DNA of 64,000 nt from Methanococcus voltae (GTDB taxonomy: Archaea; AGJL01; Methanococci; Methanococcales; Methanococcaceae): assembly GCF_017875395.1 (NCBI RefSeq), contig NZ_JAGGMO010000008.1:1-64000 (forward strand). The letters run 5' to 3'. The translations under genes were made by a program, and so were the position numbers. Of the stretch, positions 26,693 through 36,373 are shown piece after piece (positions within the stretch are counted from its first letter, which is position 1; each line of letters begins with the position of its first letter). The notes beneath the pieces were generated by a model that was not told the origin of the DNA, made no database searches, and saw nothing but the letters and a program-made list of their open reading frames with translations.

Positions 26693-27910
26693 TTAATTTG
26701 TTTTATCTTCCTTTTTTCTATCAATTTCTTTTAATAACGGCGGGAACGGGTCAGATGTTGGGAATATATTGTAAAAATGGGCATAATCCCCATTTCCTTT
26801 GATATATTGTAAAAAGTAAGGTGCAACTTCATTTGGTGAACCCATGGTAACACCCCCCACGACTTTTCCATCCTCAAAGTAAACTCTATTAAAGCCCCTG
26901 TATTTTTCAAAGTAAGCTCCATGTACATTTCCAGTTTTTATCTCTTTATAATCATTGGTTTGAGTTCCAATTAATCCCAGAGGTATTTTTAAGCGTATTA
27001 CTTCCATATATGGAACGGGTTTTAATTTAATCAATGTTTCTTTTAGTATATCGTTATGTATATTAATCGCGACGATGGCACCTTGCCTTGCAGAAATAGG
27101 CGTATTGCTCCTACCTATGGCATCACCGCAAGCGTATATATTTTCAACGTCACAACGAACCTTTAAGTTACTATTCACACTAAACGGTCTAGTTCCTCCA
27201 AATGCTATTAAATTGTACACGTTTTCGTCGTTTAGTAGCTCTTTAGTTTTGTTTTCATCTTTTATTATGTTAAAATTAATTATATGGTCTAAAACGTACT
27301 TTCTAACGTCGGGGTCGGTAATACGTTTTAATATATTGGAACGGACGTAAGTGCTAACTTCTGTACCTAATGATGAAAATACCGACGAAATTTCCGAAGC
27401 AGATATTCCACCGCCGATTACAATCATTTTTTCGGGCAATTCTTTTAATTTAACCAAATCAGAGTATTTATTGCATATTATTCCTTCGTAAACGTTAGGA
27501 TATTCCATGCCTGTGGCGTAAACTACATAATCATAGTTTTGCTCTTGCTCCTTTTCAAATCGCTTATATATTACTTTTATGCCTTCTTTTTTTAATTTTT
27601 CAAAACTATTCTTTCTAATACTAGAATGGACTTCGTCTATTTTTTTGTTTAATGTTTCAAAGCTCATAAAGTCATTTAAAGTATATTTAGGCGCATTGGA
27701 TTCTCCCTTAATTTCATTTAGCCGGTCTATCGAATCAGAAACTTCTTTAAGTGCGTTTATGTATTTACATCCGTAATTTAAACAGAGGCCTCCTAATTTA
27801 TCTTTTTCGTATAAATCTACAGATATTCCCATTCTCGAAAGCTTTTTAGCACAAGATGACCCTGCAGGACCTGCACCTACTACTGCCACCGTTACATTTG
27901 ATAAATCCAT
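26693..27910 (-). CDS. FAD-dependent pyridine nucleotide-disulfide oxidoreductase
   Basis: About 405 aa; ATG at 27910 with GGGGG upstream (an earlier in-frame start at 27922 overlaps it). FAD-binding VAVVGAGPAGSSCAKKL is at the N-terminus, a redox-disulfide motif CLNYGC in GGLCLNYGCKY follows, then an NAD(P)-binding loop MIVIGGGISASEISSVF and the second FAD motif NIYACGDAIGRSN. This resembles dihydrolipoamide dehydrogenase/mercuric reductase relatives. The C-terminal part lacks the His-Glu pair typical of true Lpd. Partner disulfide unknown; no 2-oxoacid dehydrogenase gene is nearby. Confidence 0.85.
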   Translation of the reverse strand: MDLSNVTVAVVGAGPAGSSCAKKLSRMGISVDLYEKDKLGGLCLNYGCKYINALKEVSDSIDRLNEIKGESNAPKYTLNDFMSFETLNKKIDEVHSSIRKNSFEKLKKEGIKVIYKRFEKEQEQNYDYVVYATGMEYPNVYEGIICNKYSDLVKLKELPEKMIVIGGGISASEISSVFSSLGTEVSTYVRSNILKRITDPDVRKYVLDHIINFNIIKDENKTKELLNDENVYNLIAFGGTRPFSVNSNLKVRCDVENIYACGDAIGRSNTPISARQGAIVAINIHNDILKETLIKLKPVPYMEVIRLKIPLGLIGTQTNDYKEIKTGNVHGAYFEKYRGFNRVYFEDGKVVGGVTMGSPNEVAPYFLQYIKGNGDYAHFYNIFPTSDPFPPLLKEIDRKKEDKTN

Positions 27911-27947
27911 AATAACCCCCAATATGAATTTTTTATATTACTATATC

Positions 27948-28011
27948 ATAATTTTATTTTATTATAATTTTATTTTATTATAATTTTATTTTATTATAAT
28001 TTTATTTTTTT
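27948..28011. repeat. Four-copy 16-bp tandem repeat
   Basis: Four consecutive copies of ataattttattttatt lie between the divergent oxidoreductase and selB genes. Purely A/T apart from position; probably slippage-derived. No function is evident. Confidence 0.85.
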
Positions 28012-28179
28012 AGTTAGCAATAGTAATTATGTTAAAATAGATTTATAAACCATATGTCGAAATAAAATATAATTTAAAATATGGCATAATATAAAGTAAT
28101 ATAAAGTAATATACAATATTATATTTAGAAATTTATTAAACTTAATTGATTAAAATTACTTAATTATGGTACGATTATT

Positions 28180-29745
28180 ATGGCAGATTTATCAAAAGAA
28201 TTAAACGAATTAAGCGAAAAAGAATTAAAAGACTTAAAAAACATTAATTTAGGAATTTTTGGACACATCGACCACGGGAAAACTACATTGTCCAGCGTAT
28301 TAACCGAGATAGCTTCTACTTCATCACTCGACAAGTTACCAGAATCCCAAAAGCGAGGAATAACTATAGATATGGGATTCTCATCTTTTAACCTAGTGAA
28401 AGAAGAAACAAACCAAAATTACATGGTTACGCTTGTTGACGCTCCCGGACACGCTGATTTAATTAAAACCGTTGTTAGTGCTGCGGATATAATTGATATT
28501 GCGCTAATAGTTGTGGATGCAAAGGAAGGGCCAAAAACACAGACTGGAGAGCATTTACTCATATTAGATAACTTTAAGATACCTACAATCGTGGTTATTA
28601 CGAAAATAGATAATGCAAATAATGACGAAATTGCACAAACAAAGTTATTTATGAATTCCATACTTAATTCAACCCAGAATTTAAAAAATAGCGAAATTTT
28701 GGAAATTTCTGCAAAAAGCAATATCGGAATCGATAATTTAAAAAATTCAATAATGGAAAATTTATTAAAACTTGAAAAAGAAAATAAACTTGACAGGAAC
28801 ACTGATAATTACTTTAAAATGCCGTTAGACCACGCATTTCCAATTAAAGGGGCGGGAACTGTTGTAACAGGGACTATAAACAAAGGTATTGTTAAAGTTA
28901 GCGATGAATTGCAGATATTACCCATAAATATGGAAACAAAAGTAAGAAGTATTCAACGGTTTAAAAAGAGCGTAGGGGAAGCAGAAGCCGGAGATCGTGT
29001 TGGTATGGCACTACAAAACGTAGAAGCTAAACAAATATACCGTGGCTGTATATTAACTTCAAAAGATACTAAATTACAAATGGTTGACAAAATAGTAGCT
29101 AAAGTAAAGATTTCTGATATATTCCGATACAATTTAACCCCTAAAATGACTGTACACCTTAATGTAGGAATGTTGACGGTTCCTGCGAAGGTAATTACCT
29201 ATAGAAAGGTTTTAGACCCTCAAAACAACAAAACCGAAAACTTAATTGTAAATCAAGTTAGTGCAGGACAAGAGTGCTACTGCTCATTTGAACTTGATGA
29301 TAAGGTACTCGCAGAAGTTGGGGACAGAATATTAATAACAAGGTTAGATTTACCGCCTACTACGCTTAGAATTTGTGGTCACGGAACCGTAGAAAGTTTT
29401 GAATCTTTAAAAGAGTTGAATATTAAAAAAGAAGTTTTAAGGGACGGAACCATTAGAATAGAGAAAGGAAGAGTTAGCATAGAAAATTTAGCACCTTCAA
29501 AATCCAATGCCGAAAACTTAATCGGTGAAAAAGTCTACGTTATTGATAAATCGAAGAATATTGAAGAAGTTAAAAAATTATTGTCTGAAAATGATGTTAT
29601 TGAATCCCAACGTCCTGAATATATTAAAGCCATCGGAAAGATTAAAGGTACTTTCGGTACTAAAGGGGTGCTTGTAGCTGATTTTGATGCAGATATTGGC
29701 AATAGGGACGTTGTACTTTTGAAAAGGCTCAGAAGGTGGGGCTAA
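28180..29745 (+). CDS. selB: Selenocysteine-specific elongation factor SelB
   Basis: 521 aa. An EF-Tu-like GTPase: G1 GHIDHGKTT, G2 region KRGITIDMGFSSF, G3 DAPGHAD and G4 TKID. The two beta-barrels follow (FPIKGAGTVVTGTI; VGEAEAGDRVGMALQNVEAK). The KRGITIDMGF form and the short archaeal C-terminal extension match archaeal SelB, which delivers Sec-tRNA to UGA codons in mRNAs with a SECIS element. This implies the organism makes selenoproteins, although I found none in this window. The stop codon is directly followed by the start of mvk, so the two are co-transcribed. Confidence 0.88.
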   Translation: MADLSKELNELSEKELKDLKNINLGIFGHIDHGKTTLSSVLTEIASTSSLDKLPESQKRGITIDMGFSSFNLVKEETNQNYMVTLVDAPGHADLIKTVVSAADIIDIALIVVDAKEGPKTQTGEHLLILDNFKIPTIVVITKIDNANNDEIAQTKLFMNSILNSTQNLKNSEILEISAKSNIGIDNLKNSIMENLLKLEKENKLDRNTDNYFKMPLDHAFPIKGAGTVVTGTINKGIVKVSDELQILPINMETKVRSIQRFKKSVGEAEAGDRVGMALQNVEAKQIYRGCILTSKDTKLQMVDKIVAKVKISDIFRYNLTPKMTVHLNVGMLTVPAKVITYRKVLDPQNNKTENLIVNQVSAGQECYCSFELDDKVLAEVGDRILITRLDLPPTTLRICGHGTVESFESLKELNIKKEVLRDGTIRIEKGRVSIENLAPSKSNAENLIGEKVYVIDKSKNIEEVKKLLSENDVIESQRPEYIKAIGKIKGTFGTKGVLVADFDADIGNRDVVLLKRLRRWG

Positions 29746-30855
29746 ATGAAAGATAATGGATGTAATTGTAATATTAATTGTAATATTAATTGTAATTTTA
29801 ATGGTAACGATATCTCCGAACAAAGCCCTTCAAAAATAATTTTATTTGGAGAACATGCTGTTGTAGATGGATATCCCGCTATTTCAATGGCAATAGATCT
29901 AAAAACACACGGCACTATTAAAAAATTGCAATCTGATAAAATTAAAGTAAATTTGGAAGATTTAGACGAAGAAATTGAAATTAGTATTGGAACAGAAGAA
30001 GAAATAAAAAATTTTTTAAATTTGGATATTAATAAAATTGATAAAAACGTTAAATACGTAGTTTGTGCAATCAAAAATACTTTAAACTACCTAATCTACT
30101 TAAAAAATAAAAATAAAAATGCCCCTGTTGAAGATATTAAGAACTTGATTGTTCCTTTTGAATTATCCTTGCATTCTGAAACGCCTGTTAGTTGTGGACT
30201 AGGCTCTTCAGCCTCTGCAGTATTAACCACTATCAAATTAGTATCTAAATTATTGGGTAGTAAGTTATTAGGTAACGAGTTTAATTCGTTATCTAATCTC
30301 AAAATGGCAGAAATCGCATATAGTGTTGAAAAAGAAATACAGGGTAGGGCAAGTATAACTGATACTTATACGGTTTCAATGGGTGGTATTTTAGAAATAA
30401 CTAACAATGGGTATAACCCTAATAATTTAAACAATGAATTTGTTGAATTTATAAAAACTTGCAATTTCTTAATAGTTTACGTTGAAGAAAGAAGCAGAAA
30501 AACCGCCGAATTAGTCCAAGAGGTTGGGAGTAATCCTAAAAAAGATGAAATATTTTCTAAAATTGGACAAATAATCTTAAAATTAAAAACTTGTGACGAT
30601 AAAATAGAATTTGGTAATTTAATGGTTCAAAACCATATGTTCCTAAAAGAATTGAATATATCTACTGAGAAAATTGACCAAGTCGTAGAATTAGGTTCTA
30701 AATATGGATTAGGTGCTAAATTAACTGGTGCAGGTGGCGGTGGTTGTGCAATAATTCTCTTAGATGAAAATAGCTCTCATAAGAATGAATTAATTGATAA
30801 TCTTAAAAAAATATCTGTTAAAGGAATTTTTGAATGTAAAATGTACTTAGAATAA
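29746..30855 (+). CDS. mvk: Mevalonate kinase
   Basis: 369 aa GHMP kinase that phosphorylates mevalonate for archaeal isoprenoid lipids. Motifs: SPSKIILFGEHAVV at the N-terminus, ATP-binding PVSCGLGSSASAVL, and C-terminal GAKLTGAGGGGCAIIL. The ATG follows the selB stop without a gap. The first ~24 residues are an odd Cys/Asn repeat (CNCNINCNINCNFN) encoded by a 12-bp repeat; there is no alternative start codon before the catalytic core, so this extension appears genuine. It is longer than usual for archaeal mevalonate kinases, partly because of this and of Lys/Asn-rich insertions. Confidence 0.92.
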   Translation: MKDNGCNCNINCNINCNFNGNDISEQSPSKIILFGEHAVVDGYPAISMAIDLKTHGTIKKLQSDKIKVNLEDLDEEIEISIGTEEEIKNFLNLDINKIDKNVKYVVCAIKNTLNYLIYLKNKNKNAPVEDIKNLIVPFELSLHSETPVSCGLGSSASAVLTTIKLVSKLLGSKLLGNEFNSLSNLKMAEIAYSVEKEIQGRASITDTYTVSMGGILEITNNGYNPNNLNNEFVEFIKTCNFLIVYVEERSRKTAELVQEVGSNPKKDEIFSKIGQIILKLKTCDDKIEFGNLMVQNHMFLKELNISTEKIDQVVELGSKYGLGAKLTGAGGGGCAIILLDENSSHKNELIDNLKKISVKGIFECKMYLE

Positions 30856-30954
30856 TAAATAATATTTAATATAACATTTAATATAATAAAATAATAATAT
30901 ATAAAATAAACAAAAAATAATGAATAATATATAAAATATAAAAATTATTTTTTA

Positions 30955-31377
30955 TTACTTATTACCCTCAGGGAATGTTTTTTCGATTTCCTCGCCGTGA
31001 GGACAAGTTTTAGGTTTTTTTATAAATTCGTAAAGTTTTTCAATTGTTTCGTCACTCATCGAGTGTTCTAATTTGCAAGCTTCCTTACACGCTTTTTCTA
31101 AATCCAAGTCCAAACAATCAGTTAAAAAGTGTTCAATAATCCTATGTTTTCTTAATATTTTTCTTGCGATTAATTCGCCTTTTTCATCTAATTTTATTCC
31201 TACGTAAGGTTCGTATATAATATAGCCTTCACTACTTAATTTTTTAGCCATTCCGGTAACTGCAGCGGGTTTAACGCCCAATAAATTTGCTAATTCGGTT
31301 GTTTTTACAGGTCTTTGTTCTTTTTGTGTAAACATATGAATACTTTCAAGATAATCTTCAATGTTTGGAGAAATCAT
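30955..31377 (-). CDS. DtxR/MntR-family metal-dependent repressor
   Basis: 140 aa. An N-terminal winged helix (NIEDYLESIHMF; TTELANLLGVKPAAVTGMAK as recognition helix) is followed by the dimerisation/metal domain with HRIIEHFL and CKEACKLEHSMSDETIEKL, which hold the metal-binding Cys/Glu/His residues of the family. It ends with a CPHG motif, also typical. It has no C-terminal SH3-like FeoA domain. Strong ribosome binding site GGTGGTGAT. It is divergent from feoA across a 474-bp gap, so control of feoA and of itself by Fe(II) or Mn(II) is likely. Confidence 0.9.
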   Translation of the reverse strand: MISPNIEDYLESIHMFTQKEQRPVKTTELANLLGVKPAAVTGMAKKLSSEGYIIYEPYVGIKLDEKGELIARKILRKHRIIEHFLTDCLDLDLEKACKEACKLEHSMSDETIEKLYEFIKKPKTCPHGEEIEKTFPEGNK

Positions 31378-31851
31378 TAAATCACCACCGTGGGTGTGTA
31401 CTTTGTATATTTAGCATATTTCACATATATTTGTAATTCATAATTTATAAGTCGTAATTCTTATTACCTTACATTTGTATAAAACGTGGCATGTGGATTA
31501 ATAATATAAATTAATAATTAATAATTAATAACTAATAACTAATAACTTAATAAATTACTAATTAATAATTCGGGTAATAACAAATGCTGAAATCATGTTA
31601 CTTATGTATATCTATCGTTTATAGTATTTAAAGTTTTAAACCAAATTAAAATTTTTAACCAACATTAATTAAGTATCTTTAATAAATTATATATAGTAGG
31701 AAGTACATTATATATTTAAGTTAGTTTAAATTATTTAATTATAATAAAAGTATTAAAGATTACTAGAATTATTATATTAATAAAATATTACTGAAATTAT
31801 TAAATCAACTGAATTAACGCCCATAAATAATAAAACATCAAGGGTGATTTT
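31378..31851. promoter_or_regulatory. Divergent dtxR-like/feoA control region
   Basis: 474 bp with no ORF. A TATA-like attatatata lies at about 31687-31696 on the plus strand. Bases 31716-31729 (ttaagttagtttaa) match the classical DtxR half-palindrome TTAGGTTAGCCTAA at 11 of 14 positions. In so AT-rich a background this match is suggestive only. Confidence 0.3.
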
Positions 31852-32058
31852 ATGGAAAGTATTTTATCAAAAAACCCAGGTTCATACACGGTATTAGAAG
31901 TAAACGGTGGAGCTTGTAGGAAATTTTACGAACTCGGAATTATTCCAGGATGTAAATTGACTGTATTAAACAAAAGTCAGGGTCCTTTATTAGTCAGAGT
32001 GGGAAACAGTAAAATAGCTATCGGTCGAGGAATGGCTGATAAAATTATGGTAAAATAA
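31852..32058 (+). CDS. feoA: FeoA-family protein
   Basis: 68 aa SH3-like protein: a conserved LGIIPGCKLTVLN and an IAIGRGMADKIMV ending. FeoA normally assists the ferrous-iron transporter FeoB. Here no feoB follows; the next gene is a minus-strand TIM-barrel protein only 42 bp away. The ribosome binding site GGTGAT is three bases from the ATG. The divergent DtxR-type gene supports an iron-related role. Confidence 0.9.
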   Translation: MESILSKNPGSYTVLEVNGGACRKFYELGIIPGCKLTVLNKSQGPLLVRVGNSKIAIGRGMADKIMVK

Positions 32059-32099
32059 TACTATAAAAATTTAAGATTAATTTTTAAAACTTTAGAGTT

Positions 32100-33026
32100 T
32101 TACAATTCTAAAATTTCATAGATGTGATTGATTTCCCCTGACATTATATCTATTTTATGCTCTTTTGTCATTTCATTACCTTTATTAAATAATAGGTCAT
32201 TTAATTCTAAGATAATTGAACTTTTGTAATTATATTTATAGACTAAATCATACAATGATTTTTCAAATAGCGATTTGTAAGGTTCTTCTGAATGTACTAA
32301 TGAATAATGCTCTGATTTTTTAGAATCTAAACCTGAAATATGAATATTGGAAATTTTTGAAGTATCAACTTTTCTTAAAAATTCTTGCACGTCGGCATTA
32401 GCATGTACGAAATCAAGTGTAAATCTTAATTTTTCGTATTTACCTAAATAGTAATTTATTTCTTCAGGCGTTTTGCAGAGTTTATTTAATCCTTTCGGGG
32501 AATTTTCAATAGATAGTATTATTTCCTTTTTTATCAATTCGTCAACTTGCTGAACAGATTCTAAGTCGCTATATTCAATGTACTCATTAAATTTAGAGCA
32601 AAGCCTTATATAATTAGTTAAGTATGCGTATTCTTCATTAATACGAGGTAGTCGTTTAGCACTTCGTTGACCTGCATGAAAAACCATATGTTTTGCACCA
32701 TAAAATTTTGCAACGTGTAAAGCCCAAAAGGTTTCTTCCAAGGTAATATTTCGAAGATTTTCATTCGTAGATGCAGGGTTTAACTCCAAATAAGGTGAAT
32801 GTATACTTAAATAATCTATTTTAACCATTTCTTTTTTTAAATTTCTCAAATAGTCTTCATCATACCTATTTTTCCAAAATTCTGGATTTTCTACCACAAA
32901 TTCAAAACATGATAATCCCAATTCCCTAACTGCATCGATTATCTCTTCGATAGGATATTCCCAAAAAAATAACGATGTAACCCCAATACAAGGTTTTGAA
33001 TTTTTTGATTTTATTAATTCAGACAT
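32100..33026 (-). CDS. TIM-barrel sugar isomerase/endonuclease IV-like protein
   Basis: 308 aa of the xylose isomerase-like TIM-barrel superfamily. The expected acidic and His metal ligands are visible on successive strands: YLSIHSPY, MVFHAGQRS, ILSIENSPKG, FTLDFVHAN, IHISGLD and ILELND. Members include sugar-phosphate isomerases/epimerases and AP endonuclease 2 relatives; the sequence does not tell which. GAGGGAT precedes the ATG. Neighbours do not suggest a pathway. Confidence 0.75.
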   Translation of the reverse strand: MSELIKSKNSKPCIGVTSLFFWEYPIEEIIDAVRELGLSCFEFVVENPEFWKNRYDEDYLRNLKKEMVKIDYLSIHSPYLELNPASTNENLRNITLEETFWALHVAKFYGAKHMVFHAGQRSAKRLPRINEEYAYLTNYIRLCSKFNEYIEYSDLESVQQVDELIKKEIILSIENSPKGLNKLCKTPEEINYYLGKYEKLRFTLDFVHANADVQEFLRKVDTSKISNIHISGLDSKKSEHYSLVHSEEPYKSLFEKSLYDLVYKYNYKSSIILELNDLLFNKGNEMTKEHKIDIMSGEINHIYEILEL

Positions 33027-33180
33027 CTAATCCCTCTTTTCAGTGTCTTATAATTATAAATTACTAAATTCTGTATTGATATGTTGTATTCATAATCTTG
33101 TAGTATAATATATGAAAAATAGGTAATATATAACTTATGAAAATTAATATAAAATATGGTAAACTACTAAAAAAAATAAA

Positions 33181-33243
33181 AAAATAGAAAATAAAAATAG
33201 AAAATAAAAATAGAAAATAAAAATAGAAAATAAAAATAGAAAA
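33181..33243. repeat. 13-bp tandem repeat
   Basis: Four copies of aaaatagaaaata plus a partial fifth, ending just beyond the stop codon of nrpR. Simple A-rich slippage repeat; no function seen. Confidence 0.8.
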
Positions 33244-33250
33244 AGTTAAA

Positions 33251-35068
33251 TTATAAAATTAAATCATAATCATCTAATTCTGAATAATCCATTATTCTGT
33301 AATGTGTTTCAATTTTTACCGGTATTTTGTTAACGTTTAAGTATGCAAACGGATTTGTGCCCCCTAAAGTTACATAACCTAGCATTTCGCTTTCTACTCG
33401 TATGCCACATAAATCATTATTTGGTTTGCCATATTCTAATATTGAATTCCAACCTAAATCTTCATAAATTTCTTCAATTTTTGATTTTGAGAACATTGGT
33501 ACTTTCCTAATACCTGCCAATATGGTGTTTTTACCGTCTGATTTATCAAAAAATACTTCGTGAGGGTCTAATGAAGTACCTTCATAGGAAATAGCTTCTA
33601 TAAATCTCATTTCGGGGCGCTCTAATAAGCCCCCATAGTATGGAAGTACAGGGATTTGATTATTGAGGAGTATGCCGTCGAAAGTTAATGAACAGATTGT
33701 ATAAATATTTAAGAAACCATTTTTAACATCTTTTTCAATCTTTAATTTATTGGAAATTGATAAATCTTTTTTATATACTTCTTTCAATAATTTTAAAACA
33801 TCTTCTTCATTTTCGATATGATTTAAATCTATTTTTGCCATATTTACGATAATTTGACCTGATTCATTCTTGATGTCAAATTTTACTTCGTGCATCATTG
33901 AAATCATTTTTGATAAAACTGGTTTGACATTATAATCTTTTAAAACGTTCAGACGTTTTAAATCTTCGATATTACATATATCATAACCCTTTGTATTAGA
34001 TTTACCGTAGTTTTTAAACTTGTACTTGTTTAAAAAGTCGTCGGTCACTTCTATTGGTTCAATGATGTTTTCTTTAGGCACTTGAATTTTGGGATTATCT
34101 ATTATGGTGGTACTTGGGTCAATTTCTAAGGTATAACCTAGCTCTACGGGTGGGCAAAGCGGAGTAAGACCTCCTATTAAGGCTACACCTATTTCTTCAT
34201 CATTTAAATTTATCCCTAGTATGTTGTTTTCCCCATAACATATTACTGATTTTAAATCATCTTTTTTCAAAAGCTGTTTAAAGTCATTCAATTTTGATTT
34301 TGGAATAACTCTAAAGTTGGCAGGTATGTAACCTTCGCCATTTTCCATTACGCCCAAGACATCTGTCTTTTTTTGCATTATGAACGCTATTAATGGGTCT
34401 ACGGATGATTTTTTAAATTCAATAACACCTTTAAAGTTAACAGGCTCGCCATCTTCGTATTTAACAACTCCCCCGTGTTTTGGCATAGGCATTATTCCAT
34501 TTTTAATTAAATAATTGTCAAAATTCACATTACATAGTGTTTCAACCTTTAATTTTGAAACATTACTTGTTATTTTACCAGTTACTTTATCGGTTATTTC
34601 ATTTGCCAATTCTTCCATTTTTAAATAATTTCCAGTGCTAAAACCTTTCATAAAACTAGATAAAATTAAATCTTTTAATTTATCAACGGAATTATTTCTT
34701 AAATTTATATCCTTTATATTATCGTTTAAATTATCCTCTAAATCAAATATTCCTGTGTTTATGATTATTGTTTCTGGATAGTTATTTTTTATAATTTTAT
34801 CATATATATTAGCGGAAACAGAACCTATACGGTGGGCTACATTGGCTTTTTGTAATTCTTCAGTTCCCTTTTCGGTTATAATCCTGCCAGAATAACCCAC
34901 TCGCTTTGTTAGTTCTTCGTCATCCATAGATTGTAAATGGTATCTAACCGCACGCTCTCCTATCTCGTATCCGCGTAATTTTAAATCTTCGGCTATTATC
35001 TTAGCCCCTATTGGTTTATTATATTTTGAGAGTAAATTCAAAATAGCAATATTTAGGTTTTTAGTCAT
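33251..35068 (-). CDS. nrpR: Global nitrogen regulator NrpR
   Basis: 605 aa. An N-terminal winged helix (NIAILNLLSKYNKPIGAKII; EIGERAVRYHLQSMDDEELT) is followed by two tandem NrpR (DUF128) domains, each with a conserved PMPKHGGVVKYEDG / PVLPYYGGLLERP segment and a GLTPLCPPVELGY / GGTNPFAYLN segment. In Methanococcus NrpR represses nif and glnA operators, and 2-oxoglutarate relieves repression. It is longer than described NrpR proteins, mainly through a Lys/Asn-rich insert (DNIKDINLRNNSVDKL). Strong GGTGAGGGA ribosome binding site. No obvious GGAA-N6-TTCC operator was found in its own upstream region. Confidence 0.92.
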   Translation of the reverse strand: MTKNLNIAILNLLSKYNKPIGAKIIAEDLKLRGYEIGERAVRYHLQSMDDEELTKRVGYSGRIITEKGTEELQKANVAHRIGSVSANIYDKIIKNNYPETIIINTGIFDLEDNLNDNIKDINLRNNSVDKLKDLILSSFMKGFSTGNYLKMEELANEITDKVTGKITSNVSKLKVETLCNVNFDNYLIKNGIMPMPKHGGVVKYEDGEPVNFKGVIEFKKSSVDPLIAFIMQKKTDVLGVMENGEGYIPANFRVIPKSKLNDFKQLLKKDDLKSVICYGENNILGINLNDEEIGVALIGGLTPLCPPVELGYTLEIDPSTTIIDNPKIQVPKENIIEPIEVTDDFLNKYKFKNYGKSNTKGYDICNIEDLKRLNVLKDYNVKPVLSKMISMMHEVKFDIKNESGQIIVNMAKIDLNHIENEEDVLKLLKEVYKKDLSISNKLKIEKDVKNGFLNIYTICSLTFDGILLNNQIPVLPYYGGLLERPEMRFIEAISYEGTSLDPHEVFFDKSDGKNTILAGIRKVPMFSKSKIEEIYEDLGWNSILEYGKPNNDLCGIRVESEMLGYVTLGGTNPFAYLNVNKIPVKIETHYRIMDYSELDDYDLIL

Positions 35069-35326
35069 TTGTGTCCCTCACCTAAATTAAAATTATATAA
35101 TAAGTTGAATATGTTTAATTTGTTATATATAACTATAGATTTTAAATTGGCAAATTTTGTCTAAAAAAATAATGTAAAGGAAACGAAATAGAAATGATAA
35201 AAATAGAAGAATATAAACTAAGTATAAAATAAAATAGAAATAAACTAAGTATAAAATAAAATAAAAATAAAATAAAAATAAAATAGAAATAAAATAGAAA
35301 ATTAATTAAAATTAATTGTTATTTAC

Positions 35327-36148
35327 TTAATTAGGTAAGCTATCTACGATATCAATGCTGTTAGCGATTAAAATACCAGGGTAACTTCTCAACATGATTT
35401 TTCCTTCTACTTTAAGTACTGAACCAGCTTTTATGTCCTCTTCGTTACATAATACTTTTGTTTCAGGACCTACTCTTATAAATAATGGTGTATTAGCACT
35501 TGTATTTATTTTTATGTCGTATACTCCATTTTCATCTTTTTCTGAAATGTTTACGATGGTTCCGTAGGTGTAACTTGGTAATTCATATTCTTTTATTACT
35601 TCTACGCTGTTAGCGATTAAAATACCGGGGTAACTCATCAACATGATGTCGCCTTGTACTTTAATAGCTGATCCTTCTTCAATTTCCCCAGAGGTAGTTA
35701 TGATTTCAGTTTCATTTGTTACGCCAATGAATAAGATTGTGTTTTCACTTGTATTTATTTTTATTTTGTAAGTACCGTGTTCGTCTTCTTCTAAAATTTC
35801 TATAATTTTACCGTATGTATAGTTATCTTCTAATTCAGTTGTTTTATTTTCATCTGTGATATTATTTGAATTATTAATATTGTCTACATTATTTGAATTG
35901 TCTGTATTATCGTTATTATCATCAGTATCTTCAGTATTAAATCCGAAGAAATTTAAAATTTTATTCCAAATGTCTGCTAATAAGTTAGATAATGTATATT
36001 CGTTATTTGATTCTGTTTCATCAATTTCTGCACTTATCAAAACTGGTTTGATGTCTTCAGAGCTTGAATTTTCCGAGGTTGCAAAAACTGGCACAGTGAA
36101 TAAAGAACCGATTACCATTAATAGCATTGCAAGTTTTTTTATATTCAT
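35327..36148 (-). CDS. Secreted protein with two tandem OB-like repeats
   Basis: 273 aa. A signal peptide (KLAMLLMVIGSLFTVPVFA) is followed by an amphipathic helix (LLADIWNKILNFFGF), then an Asn/Asp-rich linker. Two ~75-residue repeats come next: YTYGKIIEILEEDEHGTYKI to IMLMSYPGILIANSVEV, and YTYGTIVNISEKDENGVYDI to IMLRSYPGILIANSIDI. The repeats look like small beta-barrels (OB-like), and are also duplicated at DNA level. Extracellular location inferred; no function recognised. GGTGAT precedes the ATG. Confidence 0.65.
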   Translation of the reverse strand: MNIKKLAMLLMVIGSLFTVPVFATSENSSSEDIKPVLISAEIDETESNNEYTLSNLLADIWNKILNFFGFNTEDTDDNNDNTDNSNNVDNINNSNNITDENKTTELEDNYTYGKIIEILEEDEHGTYKIKINTSENTILFIGVTNETEIITTSGEIEEGSAIKVQGDIMLMSYPGILIANSVEVIKEYELPSYTYGTIVNISEKDENGVYDIKINTSANTPLFIRVGPETKVLCNEEDIKAGSVLKVEGKIMLRSYPGILIANSIDIVDSLPN

Positions 36149-36281
36149 TTTATCACCAAATAATACTATGCCTTAAAAATTATATATAAATAAAGTTTAT
36201 GTAAGGAATTGACCGAACAATGTGAATGAATAAAAAAAATTAAAAAATAATAATTAAATAAATAGTATGATAAAAATATAC

Positions 36282-36347
36282 AATAAATAATGTAATAAAT
36301 AATGTAATAAATAATGTAATAAATAATGTAATAAATAATGTAATAAA
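36282..36347. repeat. 12-bp tandem repeat (5.5 copies)
   Basis: Five exact copies of aataaataatgt (36282-36341) and half of a sixth lie between the secreted protein gene and the methyltransferase array. They create a spurious Tyr/Ile-rich ORF on the minus strand. The array sits immediately downstream of methyltransferase 1. Confidence 0.9.
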
Positions 36348-36373
36348 AAATAAAAAATAAAATAAATAATGAT

